DNA from: Tetzosporium hominis
GTDB lineage: Bacteria > Bacillota > Bacilli > Bacillales_A > Planococcaceae
Reading direction: 5' to 3'
NCBI RefSeq assembly: GCF_002265435.1
Contig: NZ_NOKQ01000217.1
Location: forward strand, 62,010-126,009
DNA length: 64,000 bases
In this document: piece after piece, positions 24,561 to 34,435 of the stretch
Numbering within the stretch: position 1 is the stretch's first letter
Layout: each line of letters opens with the position of its first letter
Position numbers and translations under genes: made by a program
Notes under the pieces: generated by a model
Seen by the model: the letters and a program-made list of their open reading frames with translations, nothing else
The model's database searches: none
What the model was told of the DNA's origin: nothing

Positions 24561-26234
24561 GTGCAGCAACAGCCGTGGTGGAAAACAAGTGTGGTCTATC
24601 AGATTTATCCACGCAGTTTTATGGACAGCAATGGAGATGGCATTGGCGATATCCCAGGAATCTTAATGAAACTTGATTACTTAGAAAAACTCGGCATTGA
24701 TGTCATTTGGTTGAGTCCGGTTTATGACTCACCGAATGATGACAATGGCTATGATATTCGAGACTACAGAACCATCCATGAGGAATTCGGGACGATGGAA
24801 GACCTGGAAACCTTGATCGAAGAGGCAAAAAAACGCGGTATTCGAATCGTTATGGACCTCGTTGTCAATCATACATCAGATGAGCACGTTTGGTTCACAG
24901 AGTCAAAATCACCAGAGTCCCCGTATCGCAACTATTACATATGGAAACAAGGCAACCCACCAAACAACTGGGGCTCTGTATTTTCAGGCTCAGCCTGGGA
25001 ACGCACAGAAGAAGACTGGCACTACTTGCATCTGTTCTCACGTAAACAACCGGACTTGAACTGGCGCCACGAACCGCTCAGACAAGACATCTACGACATG
25101 ATGACTTACTGGCTGAATAAAGGAATTGGCGGTTTCCGCATGGACGTCATCAACTTTATCTCGAAGCATCCCGAACTACCGGATGGCATCGTCCACGAAG
25201 GATCTTCCTTTGGAGACGGCAGTCCGTATTTCATGAATGGACCTGAAATCCACACGTACCTTCAAGAGATGCATGAACAAGTTCTAAGTCACTATGACAT
25301 CTTGACGGTCGGTGAGATGCCAGGTGCTACAACAGAAGATGCACTTCTCTATACGAAGCCCGAGAGAAACGAACTCAATATGGTCTTTACATTTGAACAT
25401 ATGGATCTCGATTCAGGACCAGGAGGCAAGTGGAACTTTACACAGCTTCACTTACCAGATTTAAAACGAAATCTAGAGAAGTGGCAACTTGCTCTTGCGC
25501 ACGAGGGATGGAACTCGTTGTACTGGAACAATCACGATCAACCACGTATCGTCTCGCGCTTTGGAAATGACAAAGAATACCGAGAGCATTCTGCAAAAAT
25601 GCTGGCACTTGTCCTTCATGGTTTAAAAGGTACGCCTTACATCTATCAAGGCGAAGAGCTCGGCATGACGAATATCCAGTTGCCAGACATCTCGCATTAT
25701 AAAGATATTGAAACAATCAATATGTATAACGAACGACTTGCAGCAGGAGAAGAACCGGAAAGCATTTTGAAACGGATCTACGTAAAAGGGCGAGACAATG
25801 CCAGAACCCCGATGCAGTGGACTTCAGATGGAGGCTTCACAACAGGCACCCCTTGGCTTGCGCAAAACCCGAATACAGCAACAATCAACGCAGACCAGGC
25901 AATAAATGATCCGGATTCTATCTTCGCCTTCTATCAGCAGCTAATTCGGTTGCGAAAACAACTTCCGATGTTTACAGAAGGCAGTTTTGAACTGTTATTA
26001 CCAGATGATGAGGCATTGTTCATTTATAAACGAACTCTTGGTTCGACAGTGTGGTACATCGTGGCAAACTTCACCGAAGAAACACATCACATCAAGCGCA
26101 CAAGCATCTCCATGCCAGGTTCAGGGTACGAGATCATTCTTGCAAATACACAACCGACAGAGACATCAGATGGCTTTGAGCTGAAGCCGTATGACGCGTT
26201 CATCTTGTCATTTGAAAAAGGAGAAGGCCAATGA
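24561..26234 (+). CDS. GH13 alpha-glucosidase / oligo-1,6-glucosidase (first copy)
   Basis: A 557-residue cytosolic glycoside hydrolase that releases glucose from short malto- or isomalto-oligosaccharides. It begins WWKTSVVYQIYPRSF. The catalytic nucleophile is in FRMDVINF, the acid in LTVGEMPG and the third carboxylate in NNHDQPR; DLVVNHTSDEH is the first conserved region. GTG 24561 has GGGGGAG about ten bases upstream; the ATG at 24543 overlaps that site. It overlaps the kinase gene by 4 bp. Confidence 0.92.
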   Translation: MQQQPWWKTSVVYQIYPRSFMDSNGDGIGDIPGILMKLDYLEKLGIDVIWLSPVYDSPNDDNGYDIRDYRTIHEEFGTMEDLETLIEEAKKRGIRIVMDLVVNHTSDEHVWFTESKSPESPYRNYYIWKQGNPPNNWGSVFSGSAWERTEEDWHYLHLFSRKQPDLNWRHEPLRQDIYDMMTYWLNKGIGGFRMDVINFISKHPELPDGIVHEGSSFGDGSPYFMNGPEIHTYLQEMHEQVLSHYDILTVGEMPGATTEDALLYTKPERNELNMVFTFEHMDLDSGPGGKWNFTQLHLPDLKRNLEKWQLALAHEGWNSLYWNNHDQPRIVSRFGNDKEYREHSAKMLALVLHGLKGTPYIYQGEELGMTNIQLPDISHYKDIETINMYNERLAAGEEPESILKRIYVKGRDNARTPMQWTSDGGFTTGTPWLAQNPNTATINADQAINDPDSIFAFYQQLIRLRKQLPMFTEGSFELLLPDDEALFIYKRTLGSTVWYIVANFTEETHHIKRTSISMPGSGYEIILANTQPTETSDGFELKPYDAFILSFEKGEGQ

Positions 26235-27148
26235 CACAAGTTCTTGGAGTAGATATCGGCGGTACCAAAATTCGCTTTGGAGTTGTCACAACTACGGGTG
26301 AAGTCTTAGCAGATTGGACCATTGCTACACAGATTCCTCTTTATCCATACTTAGAACAACATGTAAAACATGCACTTTCCGACCATCCTGGCATCCAAGC
26401 AATTGGGATTGGGACGCGCGGCATGGTAGAACCAGGCACAGGAAAAATCGTCTTTGAAATGCAGCTCGAGGGCTGGGAAGGAACTCCAGTTAAAGAGTGG
26501 CTTGAAGGCGCAACTGGTCTTCCTGTAGCTGTTAACAACGATGCCAATGTAGCTGCTTTGGCAGAAGCCATTTTAGGTGCAGGTCAAGGCGAACGCAACG
26601 TCGTAGCAGTCACAGTAGGAACTGGACTTGGCGGAGGCTTGATCCTTGACGGCAAAATCATGGACGGCAAGCACGGCGGTGGTGGAGAAATCGGCCATAT
26701 GCTGCTTTATCCACATGGTATTCCTTGCGGCTGTGGTAGACGTGGCTGTGCAGAACAGTACGTCTCCGGTTCAGCGATTCATCGCTTGATCCAAGAATAC
26801 CAAGTTGTACACGAGGACGGTTCATTCGTTACCCCTCGTGAAGTGTTCCCACTAGCCTTACAAGGGCATAAACAAGCACAGCAAGTACGCTCGCGTTTTG
26901 TACAGGATCTTGCACTCACTATTTCCTCTCTACAGGCCATCCTCGATATGGATGTGGTTGTAGTCGGTGGAGGCGTGATTGATTCAGCGGAAGCTTGGTG
27001 GAATCAATTACTTGAAGAACTAGAGCCATTGTTACTAAAGCCATTGAATTTAAAACGAGCACAATTTGGAAATGAAGCAGGCATGCTCGGTGCAGCAATG
27101 CTTGTACGCGACGTTGCGGCGGTACGCGAGAAAGGAAGAATGGCATGA
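26231..27148 (+). CDS. ROK-family sugar kinase (glucokinase-like)
   Basis: A 305-residue kinase with the ATP loop GVDIGGTKIRFG, the catalytic NNDANVAALAE and the zinc motif CGCGRRGCAE of ROK proteins. It lacks a DNA-binding domain, so it is an enzyme, most likely phosphorylating the glucose freed by the neighbouring glucosidases. ATGA overlaps of 4 bp join it to both neighbours, a sign of coupled translation. Confidence 0.9.
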   Translation: MTQVLGVDIGGTKIRFGVVTTTGEVLADWTIATQIPLYPYLEQHVKHALSDHPGIQAIGIGTRGMVEPGTGKIVFEMQLEGWEGTPVKEWLEGATGLPVAVNNDANVAALAEAILGAGQGERNVVAVTVGTGLGGGLILDGKIMDGKHGGGGEIGHMLLYPHGIPCGCGRRGCAEQYVSGSAIHRLIQEYQVVHEDGSFVTPREVFPLALQGHKQAQQVRSRFVQDLALTISSLQAILDMDVVVVGGGVIDSAEAWWNQLLEELEPLLLKPLNLKRAQFGNEAGMLGAAMLVRDVAAVREKGRMA

Positions 27149-28251
27149 CAACTCTTACACTAAAAAACGTTACAAAACGTTATGACAATAAAGTACAGGC
27201 AGTTACGGATTTCAATCTTGAAGTAGAGGACCGCGAGTTCATCGTCTTCGTAGGACCATCTGGGTGTGGGAAGTCCACAACACTTCGCATGATTGCAGGG
27301 CTTGAAGACATTTCAGAAGGCGATTTCTTAATTGACAACAAACGCATGAACGATGTCGCTTCAAAAGATCGTGACATCGCAATGGTATTCCAAAACTACG
27401 CTTTGTACCCACATATGAGTGTGTATGACAACATGGCGTACGGGCTGAAAATCCGTAAAGTGCCAAAAGATGAGATCAAGCGTCGTGTAGACGACGCTGC
27501 GAAGATCTTAGGACTCGAAAAATATCTAGACCGCAAACCAAAAGCTCTTTCAGGTGGTCAGCGTCAACGTGTAGCACTAGGTCGTGCCATCGTACGAGAT
27601 GCATCTGTTTTCTTAATGGATGAGCCTCTTTCCAACTTAGATTCGAAGCTTCGCGTACAGATGCGCTCAGAAATCATCAAACTTCACAACCGTTTAAATA
27701 CAACAACAATCTATGTAACGCATGATCAAACGGAAGCGATGACAATGGCTAGCCGTATCGTCATCATGAAAGACGGCGTGATTCAACAGGTCGGAACACC
27801 TAAAGATGTCTATGACAATCCAGACAACATGTTCGTAGGAGGCTTCATTGGCTCTCCATCCATGAACTTCTTGAACGGAACCGTTGTTAACGGACAATTC
27901 AAAATCGGTAACGTTTTAGTGACTCTAACGGATGACCAGCAAGCTCGTTTGAAAGCGTATGAAGGAAAAGAAGTCGTGCTTGGTATCCGTCCAGAGCATG
28001 TAACAGACGACAATGGCGCATACGATGTAACGCATGCCCACCGTGTACCGGCATTCATTGAAGTGGCGGAACTTACAGGTGCAGAGCAGATCTTATATGC
28101 CAACCTAGAAGGGCAAGACTTCATTGGACGTGTCGATGCGCAAAACGCTATTGAACGCGGCCAAACTGTGGATCTCGTGTTCCATATGGAGCGTGCTCAC
28201 TTCTTCGATAAAGAAACAGAACTTCGCATCGGCGCAGTTGACACTATTTAA
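27145..28251 (+). CDS. Sugar ABC transporter ATPase, MsmX/MalK type
   Basis: A 368-residue ATPase: Walker A GPSGCGKST, signature LSGGQRQRVALGRAIV, Walker B VFLMDEPLSNLD, and a C-terminal OB-fold regulatory domain (VVLGIRPEHV). Proteins of this type energise carbohydrate importers and can serve several permeases. No permease or binding protein is encoded in this operon, so it must pair with components elsewhere, as MsmX does in B. subtilis. Confidence 0.92.
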   Translation: MTTLTLKNVTKRYDNKVQAVTDFNLEVEDREFIVFVGPSGCGKSTTLRMIAGLEDISEGDFLIDNKRMNDVASKDRDIAMVFQNYALYPHMSVYDNMAYGLKIRKVPKDEIKRRVDDAAKILGLEKYLDRKPKALSGGQRQRVALGRAIVRDASVFLMDEPLSNLDSKLRVQMRSEIIKLHNRLNTTTIYVTHDQTEAMTMASRIVIMKDGVIQQVGTPKDVYDNPDNMFVGGFIGSPSMNFLNGTVVNGQFKIGNVLVTLTDDQQARLKAYEGKEVVLGIRPEHVTDDNGAYDVTHAHRVPAFIEVAELTGAEQILYANLEGQDFIGRVDAQNAIERGQTVDLVFHMERAHFFDKETELRIGAVDTI

Positions 28252-28267
28252 GAAAGAAGGGGTTCGC

Positions 28268-29296
28268 ATGGCTGTTACGATCATTGACGTAGCACGAGAG
28301 GCCAATGTCTCTCCTTCCACCGTTTCACGGGTTATCGCGGATCACCCTCGCATCAGCGAGAAAACGAAAAAGAAAGTTCGGGAAGTCATGGAACGTATGC
28401 ATTACTATCCAAACTTTCAAGCCCGCAACTTGGCTGCTCGCACGACCCAGACCATTGGTGTCGTGATGGCCAATTCAGCGACACTCGCGTTCCAAAATCC
28501 GTTCTTTCCAGAAGTCATTCGTGGCATCTCAACAACAGCACATGCCTGTCAGCTAGGTCTGTACTTGTCTACAGGAGGAACGGAAGAAGAAATCTTCCAA
28601 GAAGTTGTCGCGATGGTCCAGGGACGAAAAGTAGATGGTGTGATCTTGTTGTACTCACGCGTTGACGATAAGACTCTAAACTACTTACGAGAAATGAAGT
28701 TCCCGTTTACCATCGTGGGACGTCCTTATGATTTTGAAAATCAAATCGATTTTGTGGATAACGACAATAAGCAGATTGCTAAAGATGTCGTGAACTACTT
28801 GATGGATCTTGGGCACCGCGAAATCGCCTTCATCGGGGGAGATGTTCGCTTCGTAGTATCGGCAGACCGTCTAGAGGGGTACCGAGCTGCACTAGAAGAT
28901 CACCAGTTGAAGTATCAAGAGAAATACTTCATCCACGACTTCGCATTCGAACAAGATGGAAAAGAAGCTATTCGCCAGTTGATGGAGGAAGAACAGCCAC
29001 CGACTGCACTGGTTGCCCACGATGACTCCGTAGCTTATGAAATCATTCGTTACTTAGAGCAACTAGAGATTCGGGTTCCTGAAGATGTCTCGATTATCAG
29101 TTTCAACAACCACGCCTTGTCAGAGCATGTAAAACCGCCTTTGACATCTGTGGATATCAATATTTTTGAACTCGGTATTCAAGCGACCGAATTGTTACTA
29201 AAACGCATTAAACAACCTGAGAGTGAGGCAAGCCATCAGTTTGTGGACACGACATTGATTGTCCGAGACTCATGCCAATCTCTTAATCCAAGGTAG
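28268..29296 (+). CDS. LacI/GalR-family transcriptional regulator (MalR-like)
   Basis: A 342-residue repressor with an N-terminal helix-turn-helix and hinge (TIIDVAREANVSPSTVSRVIADHP) and a periplasmic-binding-like sugar domain. It lies inside the maltoside operon, so it probably controls it, perhaps through the palindrome at 24493. ATG 28268 follows an AAGAAGGGG site; upstream in-frame codons lie inside the ATPase gene and are rejected. Confidence 0.9.
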   Translation: MAVTIIDVAREANVSPSTVSRVIADHPRISEKTKKKVREVMERMHYYPNFQARNLAARTTQTIGVVMANSATLAFQNPFFPEVIRGISTTAHACQLGLYLSTGGTEEEIFQEVVAMVQGRKVDGVILLYSRVDDKTLNYLREMKFPFTIVGRPYDFENQIDFVDNDNKQIAKDVVNYLMDLGHREIAFIGGDVRFVVSADRLEGYRAALEDHQLKYQEKYFIHDFAFEQDGKEAIRQLMEEEQPPTALVAHDDSVAYEIIRYLEQLEIRVPEDVSIISFNNHALSEHVKPPLTSVDINIFELGIQATELLLKRIKQPESEASHQFVDTTLIVRDSCQSLNPR

Positions 29297-29314
29297 AAGT
29301 AAGTGAGGCAGGCT

Positions 29315-30952
29315 ATGAAAAAGACATGGTGGAAAGAAGCTGTCGCGTACCAAGTGTACCCACGCAGTTTCCAAGATTCAAACGGAGACGGAATTGGTGA
29401 TCTACAAGGTTTGATTTCCCGTCTAGACTACATTCAAGAGATGGGGATCGATATCATTTGGATCTGTCCGATGTATAAATCTCCAAATGACGACAACGGC
29501 TATGATATCAGCGATTATCAAGATATCATGGACGAGTTCGGAACAATGGCGGACTTTGATGCGCTGCTTGCAGAAGTGCATAAGCGCGGTATGAAGCTGA
29601 TTATTGACCTGGTTATCAACCATTCTTCAGATGAGCACCAGTGGTTCATCGAGTCTCGCGCGTCAAAAGATAGCGACAAGCGCGACTGGTATATCTGGAA
29701 AGATGGCAAAGACGGTAAAGAACCGAACAACTGGGGAAGCATCTTCGGCGGTTCTGCATGGGAATGGGATGAAGAGACTGAGCAGTATTTCTTACACTTG
29801 TTCTCTCGTAAACAGCCAGATTTGAACTGGGAAAACGAAGACGTCCGCACAGCGCTTTACGATATGGTCAACTGGTGGCTCGATAAAGGAATCGATGGAT
29901 TCCGTGTAGACGCAATCAGCCATATCAAAAAAGACCTGACGTTCTCCGATATGCCAGCTGAAGAAGGTAAAGACTACATCCAAGCCTGGTCTAAATACAT
30001 GAACGTTGAAGGAATCATGCCATTCCTTGGAGAGCTTAAAGACAAGACGTTTGCGAACTACGACATCATGACGGTCGGAGAAGCAAACGGGGTCAGCAGC
30101 GAGCAGATTCTGGAGTGGGTCAATGAGCAAGACGGCAAGTTCGATATGATCTTCCAGTTCGAGCACCTCGGCCTGTGGGATGGAAATGAACTGAACGTCT
30201 TAGAGCTCAAGAAAGTGTTAACTCGTTGGCAACATGCACTTGCTGAAGATGGTTGGAATGCTTTGTTTATCGAGAACCATGACAAAGCGCGAATCGTCTC
30301 CACTTGGGGCAATGATCAAGAGTACTGGGCACAGAGCGCCAAGTCACTTGCGACAATGTATTTCTTCATGAAAGGAACGCCGTTTATCTATCAAGGCCAA
30401 GAGATTGGGATGACAAACGTGCAGTTCGAGACTATTGAAGAATACAATGACGTGTCTGCAAAGAATATGTACCGCGAGCGTATGGCAAACGGGGACACTC
30501 ATGAAGCAATCATGCAAGATCTATGGCAGACGAGCCGTGATAACTCGCGTACGCCAATGCAATGGTCTGAGGAAGCGAATGCCGGATTTACGACAGCGAC
30601 TCCTTGGATCGGGATGAATCCGAACTACACAGAAATCAACGTGGACCGTCAACTAGCAGACGAAGCGTCTATCTTGAACTACTACAAAGCGATGATTCGC
30701 CTTCGAAAGGAAAACGAAGCGCTGATCTACGGTGCTTACGAGCTGCTTCTTGAAGAAGACAAACAAGTGTATGCCTATACACGTACTTTAGAAGGTACTA
30801 CATTTGTTATTGTCTCCAATCTGACAGCTGAAGCTGCTTCGATTGAAGCGTTGGAATCAACGATTCAAGATGCGGAAATCGTACTAAGCAATTCGGATTC
30901 TGAAGGGCTAGAACTAGCGCCTTTTGAAGCACGAGTTTATAAATTAGTTTAA
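29315..30952 (+). CDS. GH13 alpha-glucosidase / oligo-1,6-glucosidase (second copy)
   Basis: A 545-residue paralogue of the enzyme at 24561, beginning WWKEAVAYQVYPRSF. Catalytic segments are FRVDAISHI, MTVGEANG and ENHDKAR. The two copies differ around the acid residue and in the C-terminal domain, so they may split work between alpha-1,4 and alpha-1,6 links (inference). ATG 29315 follows GTGAGG; a GTG four codons earlier is less likely. It is the last gene of the operon. Confidence 0.92.
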   Translation: MKKTWWKEAVAYQVYPRSFQDSNGDGIGDLQGLISRLDYIQEMGIDIIWICPMYKSPNDDNGYDISDYQDIMDEFGTMADFDALLAEVHKRGMKLIIDLVINHSSDEHQWFIESRASKDSDKRDWYIWKDGKDGKEPNNWGSIFGGSAWEWDEETEQYFLHLFSRKQPDLNWENEDVRTALYDMVNWWLDKGIDGFRVDAISHIKKDLTFSDMPAEEGKDYIQAWSKYMNVEGIMPFLGELKDKTFANYDIMTVGEANGVSSEQILEWVNEQDGKFDMIFQFEHLGLWDGNELNVLELKKVLTRWQHALAEDGWNALFIENHDKARIVSTWGNDQEYWAQSAKSLATMYFFMKGTPFIYQGQEIGMTNVQFETIEEYNDVSAKNMYRERMANGDTHEAIMQDLWQTSRDNSRTPMQWSEEANAGFTTATPWIGMNPNYTEINVDRQLADEASILNYYKAMIRLRKENEALIYGAYELLLEEDKQVYAYTRTLEGTTFVIVSNLTAEAASIEALESTIQDAEIVLSNSDSEGLELAPFEARVYKLV

Positions 30953-30956
30953 TGAT

Positions 30957-30992
30957 AAACCCTTGTTCCTATAGCTGAACAAGGGTTTTCTT
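30957..30992 (+). terminator. Terminator of the maltoside operon
   Basis: AACCCTTGTTC pairs with GAACAAGGGTT, followed by TTTTC. Confidence 0.88.
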
Positions 30993-31041
30993 TTCGTTTT
31001 CTCTGAGGAGTTCGGTAAACTAAAATTAGGAGGCGAATGCT

Positions 31042-31659
31042 ATGAAAATTGCAGTATTTGGTGCAACAGGGCGAGTGGGCCGTCACTTTGTAGAATTGGC
31101 TCTTGGACAGGGGCATGAGCTTCAGTTACTTGTCCGTAACAAACAGGATTGGATGGATCATGATAAACTCACTATTCATATAGGAGACGCTCGAGAGTAT
31201 TCCGATGTTGAAAAGACACTTGCAGGAGCAGAAGCTGTGTTTAGCGCTCTTGGAACCGATAAGACCACTACTTTAACTGACTTTGTTAATGCTCTAGTGC
31301 CTAACATGGAGAAGCATGGCATAAATAGAGTCGTGTCGATTGGAACTGCAGGTATTCTTCAAAGCCGCACGCAACCGGAGCTATACCGCTTTCAATCCGG
31401 GGAGTCGAATCGCAAGCTAACATTCGCAGCGGAACAACATGCTGCTGTTTATGAGACATTCCGAGATAGCTCGCTCGACTGGACTATCGTGTGCCCAACC
31501 TATTTGCCAGATGGGCCTCTAACGCAGGAGTACCGGACAGAAGAGGACATGTTGCCAGTAGAAGGCAAGCAGATCTCTACTGCCGATACGGCACACTGTG
31601 CGTATACCGTTCTAACCGAGTCCCAATCACTCCGCAAACGCTTAGGTGTAGCGTATTAA
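31042..31659 (+). CDS. NAD(P)-binding NmrA/atypical SDR protein
   Basis: A 205-residue Rossmann protein with the N-terminal dinucleotide loop FGATGRVGRH and the usual VFSALGTDKT and INRVVSIGTAG segments. Such proteins are called NAD(P)H-binding or NmrA-like, and substrates are rarely known. AGGAGG precedes ATG 31042. It is a single-gene unit ending at a terminator shared with pgi. Confidence 0.82.
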   Translation: MKIAVFGATGRVGRHFVELALGQGHELQLLVRNKQDWMDHDKLTIHIGDAREYSDVEKTLAGAEAVFSALGTDKTTTLTDFVNALVPNMEKHGINRVVSIGTAGILQSRTQPELYRFQSGESNRKLTFAAEQHAAVYETFRDSSLDWTIVCPTYLPDGPLTQEYRTEEDMLPVEGKQISTADTAHCAYTVLTESQSLRKRLGVAY

Positions 31660-31695
31660 AAAAGGCCGATGAACAGAAGTTCATCGAGCCTTTTT
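31658..31695. terminator. Bidirectional terminator between the NmrA-like gene and pgi
   Basis: GGCCGATGAAC pairs with GTTCATCGAGCC with a small internal mismatch. A runs on the left and T runs on the right let it work for both convergent genes. Confidence 0.85.
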
Positions 31696-31696
31696 C

Positions 31697-32977
31697 TTAA
31701 TATCCAGGTTTGTTAAGTAGACGGAACATATTTACTTTGTATTCTTCCACCCCAGGCTGATCAAACGGATTGATTTCTAACAGGTAGGCGCTGTATGCAC
31801 AGCTAATCATATAGAAATACAATAAGTAACCAAGAGTCTCTTCTGAGAAGTCAGGAATTGATAGTGTTACTAGAGGAACGCCACCAGAAAGATGCGCTTC
31901 CGCTGTAGCTTGTTGAACAGCATCATTTACTTCATGCAGCGTCTTGCCTGCTAAATAATTCAGTTCATCGCTGTCATTTTCAGCATGCTGCATCGTAATG
32001 TCGTCTTCTACACTCTCGACTTTTAAGAATGTCTCAAACAACATGCGCTTTCCATCTTGTACATACTGACCTAACGAGTGAAGATCCGTTGAATACACGA
32101 CAGACGCTGGGAAAATTCCTTTCCCTTCTTTTCCTTCACTTTCCCCGAACAATTGCTTCCACCATTCTTGCACATATTTCAAGCGTTCTTCGAATACCGC
32201 AGAGATTTCAACAGGGTAACCTGCATGGTAGAGATGATCACGAATCAAAGCGTACTGAATGGCTGAGTTCTTCTCAGCATCTACAGACCCAAGCTCTTGT
32301 TCTGCTCGTTTCGCACCCGCAAGTAACTGCTCGATTGAATATCCGGCAGCAGCTACCGGAAGTAGGCCGACTGAGGTGAAGACGGAATAACGTCCACCAA
32401 TATCATCTGGCACGACAAAACGTGCATAGCCTTTATCTTTAGCGACATCTAGAAGAGCACCTTTTTCGGCATCCGTTGTCACATAGATACGTTCTGCAGC
32501 TTCTGCACCGTAGCGTGTTTCCATGTAGTCTTGTAGGAAGCGGAATGCAATAGCCGGCTCCGTCGTCTTACCAGATTTCGAGATGACATTGACTGCCACT
32601 TCTTTGGAGTCCAAGTAAGTCATTAAGTTTTTGAGGTAGGCACCGCTTACCATATGTCCTGCGAAAATGATTTCAACGCCTTCATTTGTTAGGAATGGTT
32701 GGTGAAGTGCTTCAAGAACGGCTTTTGCTCCTAAGTAAGATCCGCCAATACCAATGACCACAAGCACATCTGCTTGTTTTTGAATGGCTTGTGCAGTTTC
32801 TTGAATGCGAGTCACTAGGGAAGCGTCCATTTCAGACGGCCAGTTTTTCCAGCCTAAAAAGTCAGCTCCTGCTGAAGTGCGAGCATCCATTGCTTGTTTG
32901 ATCGATGTGATTTTAGCTGTTGCTTCTGGTGTCACCAGGCTTTTAAAATCGCCTGAGAAAGATACGTGAACTGTCAT
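31697..32977 (-). CDS. pgi: Glucose-6-phosphate isomerase
   Basis: A 426-residue short-form isomerase, the usual length in Firmicutes, converting glucose 6-phosphate and fructose 6-phosphate in glycolysis. Sugar-phosphate binding is seen in VISKSGKTTEPAIAF and GIGGSYLGAKAV, and the PGI signature region includes DDIGGRYSVFTSVGLLP. It stands alone on the minus strand. Confidence 0.97.
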   Translation of the reverse strand: MTVHVSFSGDFKSLVTPEATAKITSIKQAMDARTSAGADFLGWKNWPSEMDASLVTRIQETAQAIQKQADVLVVIGIGGSYLGAKAVLEALHQPFLTNEGVEIIFAGHMVSGAYLKNLMTYLDSKEVAVNVISKSGKTTEPAIAFRFLQDYMETRYGAEAAERIYVTTDAEKGALLDVAKDKGYARFVVPDDIGGRYSVFTSVGLLPVAAAGYSIEQLLAGAKRAEQELGSVDAEKNSAIQYALIRDHLYHAGYPVEISAVFEERLKYVQEWWKQLFGESEGKEGKGIFPASVVYSTDLHSLGQYVQDGKRMLFETFLKVESVEDDITMQHAENDSDELNYLAGKTLHEVNDAVQQATAEAHLSGGVPLVTLSIPDFSEETLGYLLYFYMISCAYSAYLLEINPFDQPGVEEYKVNMFRLLNKPGY

Positions 32978-33084
32978 TCGAAAACTCCTTTAGGATGTAG
33001 TGGTTATGGTCTCATTATAGCATACAAACAGGGGGTCAATCGTGTATAATGGGAGGCGACACAAACGAAAGAGAGTGACAAGTT

Positions 33085-33804
33085 ATGGGACGTAAATGGA
33101 ATAACATTAAAGAAAAGAAAGCATCAAAAGATGCCAATACTAGCCGAATCTATGCGAAGTTCGGTCGTGAGATCTACGTTGCTGCACGTCAAGGTGAGCC
33201 AGATCCAGTTTCTAACCAAGCATTAAAAGTGGTGCTTGAGCGCGCAAAAACTTACAGTGTGCCAAAACACATCATTGATAAAGCGATTGAAAAAGCAAAA
33301 GGCGGCGGGGAAGAGAGCTATGACGAGTTGCGCTATGAAGGCTTCGGCCCAGGCGGCTCGATGGTAATCGTCGACGCGTTAACAAACAACGTCAACCGCA
33401 CAGCTTCTGATGTGCGTGCAGCATTCGGGAAAAACGGTGGAAACATGGGAGTCAGTGGTTCTGTATCGTACATGTTCGACGCAACTGCGGTTATCGGGGT
33501 AGAAGGCAAGTCGGAAGACGACGTGCTTGAGCTTTTAATGGAAGCAGATGTAGACGCTCGTGATATTTTGGCTGAAGACGATACTGTAGTCGTTTACGCA
33601 GAGCCAGATCAATTCCACGCTGTGCAGGAAGCGTTCCGTACAAGTGGCGTAACTGAGTTTTCTGTAGCAGAGTTAACAATGCTTGCTCAAAACGATATTC
33701 AACTGAGTGCAGAAGACCAAGCACAATTTGAAAAGATGATTGATGCCATCGAGGATCTTGAAGATGTTCGACAAGTCTATCACAATGTGGACTTAGGCGA
33801 ATGA
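33085..33804 (+). CDS. YebC/TACO1-family regulator (YeeN type)
   Basis: A 239-residue protein with the family start [23 protein letters not shown], and the glycine-rich [19 protein letters not shown] and GKNGGNMG stretches. The short MGRKWNN start places it in the YebC_II/YeeN branch. The family was long called transcription factors; recent work places members at stalled ribosomes during proline-rich translation. A TATAAT lies just upstream. It overlaps the next gene by 4 bp. Confidence 0.93.
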   Translation: MGRKWNNIKEKKASKDANTSRIYAKFGREIYVAARQGEPDPVSNQALKVVLERAKTYSVPKHIIDKAIEKAKGGGEESYDELRYEGFGPGGSMVIVDALTNNVNRTASDVRAAFGKNGGNMGVSGSVSYMFDATAVIGVEGKSEDDVLELLMEADVDARDILAEDDTVVVYAEPDQFHAVQEAFRTSGVTEFSVAELTMLAQNDIQLSAEDQAQFEKMIDAIEDLEDVRQVYHNVDLGE

Positions 33805-34271
33805 AACAAGTACTAGCATGGCTCGTGTTGCTGAGCTGGGTAGTCGTGCCGGCACAAGCTTTTGCGAACTACGCAAGCTTTTTTGTAGTCTACGAAGACC
33901 ACGTTTATGAGCTATCCAGTGAGACGGTGGAAGAAGTCGGAGAGAAACTGGGCGAGGTCACGGAATATGCAGACCGCGCCGAGTTTTATAGCGGCAACTT
34001 TTCAAATGCCTACGAAGTGGGGACCGCCTACTATGAAATTCCAGGAGTCGACCCAAGCGAGAAGATTGCAGTGGAAGAATCTCCAGGCGTCTATATTGTA
34101 GGAAAACGAAGTGTTGAGTTTAGCGCACAGGGAGTGCAGGAAAGTCAGCTTTCTACGCAGTCTATCGGCTCGATATTCTCTTTTATCGTTTTGGGCCTCA
34201 TTGGTCTGTTCTTGTTCAGACGAATCAGTTTCCGAAAGAACAATAAAAAAGAAGAAGATTTAGAAGCATAA
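33801..34271 (+). CDS. Secreted or membrane-anchored protein of unknown function
   Basis: A 156-residue protein I do not recognise. It has a signal peptide (cleavage probably after AQAFA, about residue 22), an acidic extracellular part of about 90 residues with many Tyr and Glu, a transmembrane helix at about 124-141 and a basic then acidic tail. The pattern resembles type I membrane proteins. It overlaps the yebC-type gene by 4 bp, so the two are translationally coupled. Confidence 0.8.
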   Translation: MKQVLAWLVLLSWVVVPAQAFANYASFFVVYEDHVYELSSETVEEVGEKLGEVTEYADRAEFYSGNFSNAYEVGTAYYEIPGVDPSEKIAVEESPGVYIVGKRSVEFSAQGVQESQLSTQSIGSIFSFIVLGLIGLFLFRRISFRKNNKKEEDLEA

Positions 34272-34277
34272 AGTGGA

Positions 34278-34313
34278 AATCCCGGCTCACCTTTTGGGGA
34301 AGCCGGGATTTTT
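34278..34313 (+). terminator. Terminator after the 33801 gene
   Basis: AATCCCGGCT pairs with AGCCGGGATT, followed by TTT. Confidence 0.88.
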
Positions 34314-34328
34314 GTTGGGGAAAAGGGC

Positions 34329-34432
34329 TTAGGGCACAAACCAGCGTCCAAAGGGCACAAACGCGCCCGCTCAAGTCACAAAAGAAAAATGTAGGGCACA
34401 AACAAAGCCTCTAAGGTCACAAAACACCCCAA
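34329..34432. repeat. Degenerate 21-bp repeat array, locus C (five units)
   Basis: The core CACAAA recurs at 34335, 34356, 34377, 34397 and 34418, that is at spacings 21, 21, 20 and 21, usually as GGGCACAAA or GTCACAAA. It sits between a terminator and the end of the DUF3139-like gene. Confidence 0.82.
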
Positions 34433-34435
34433 CGA

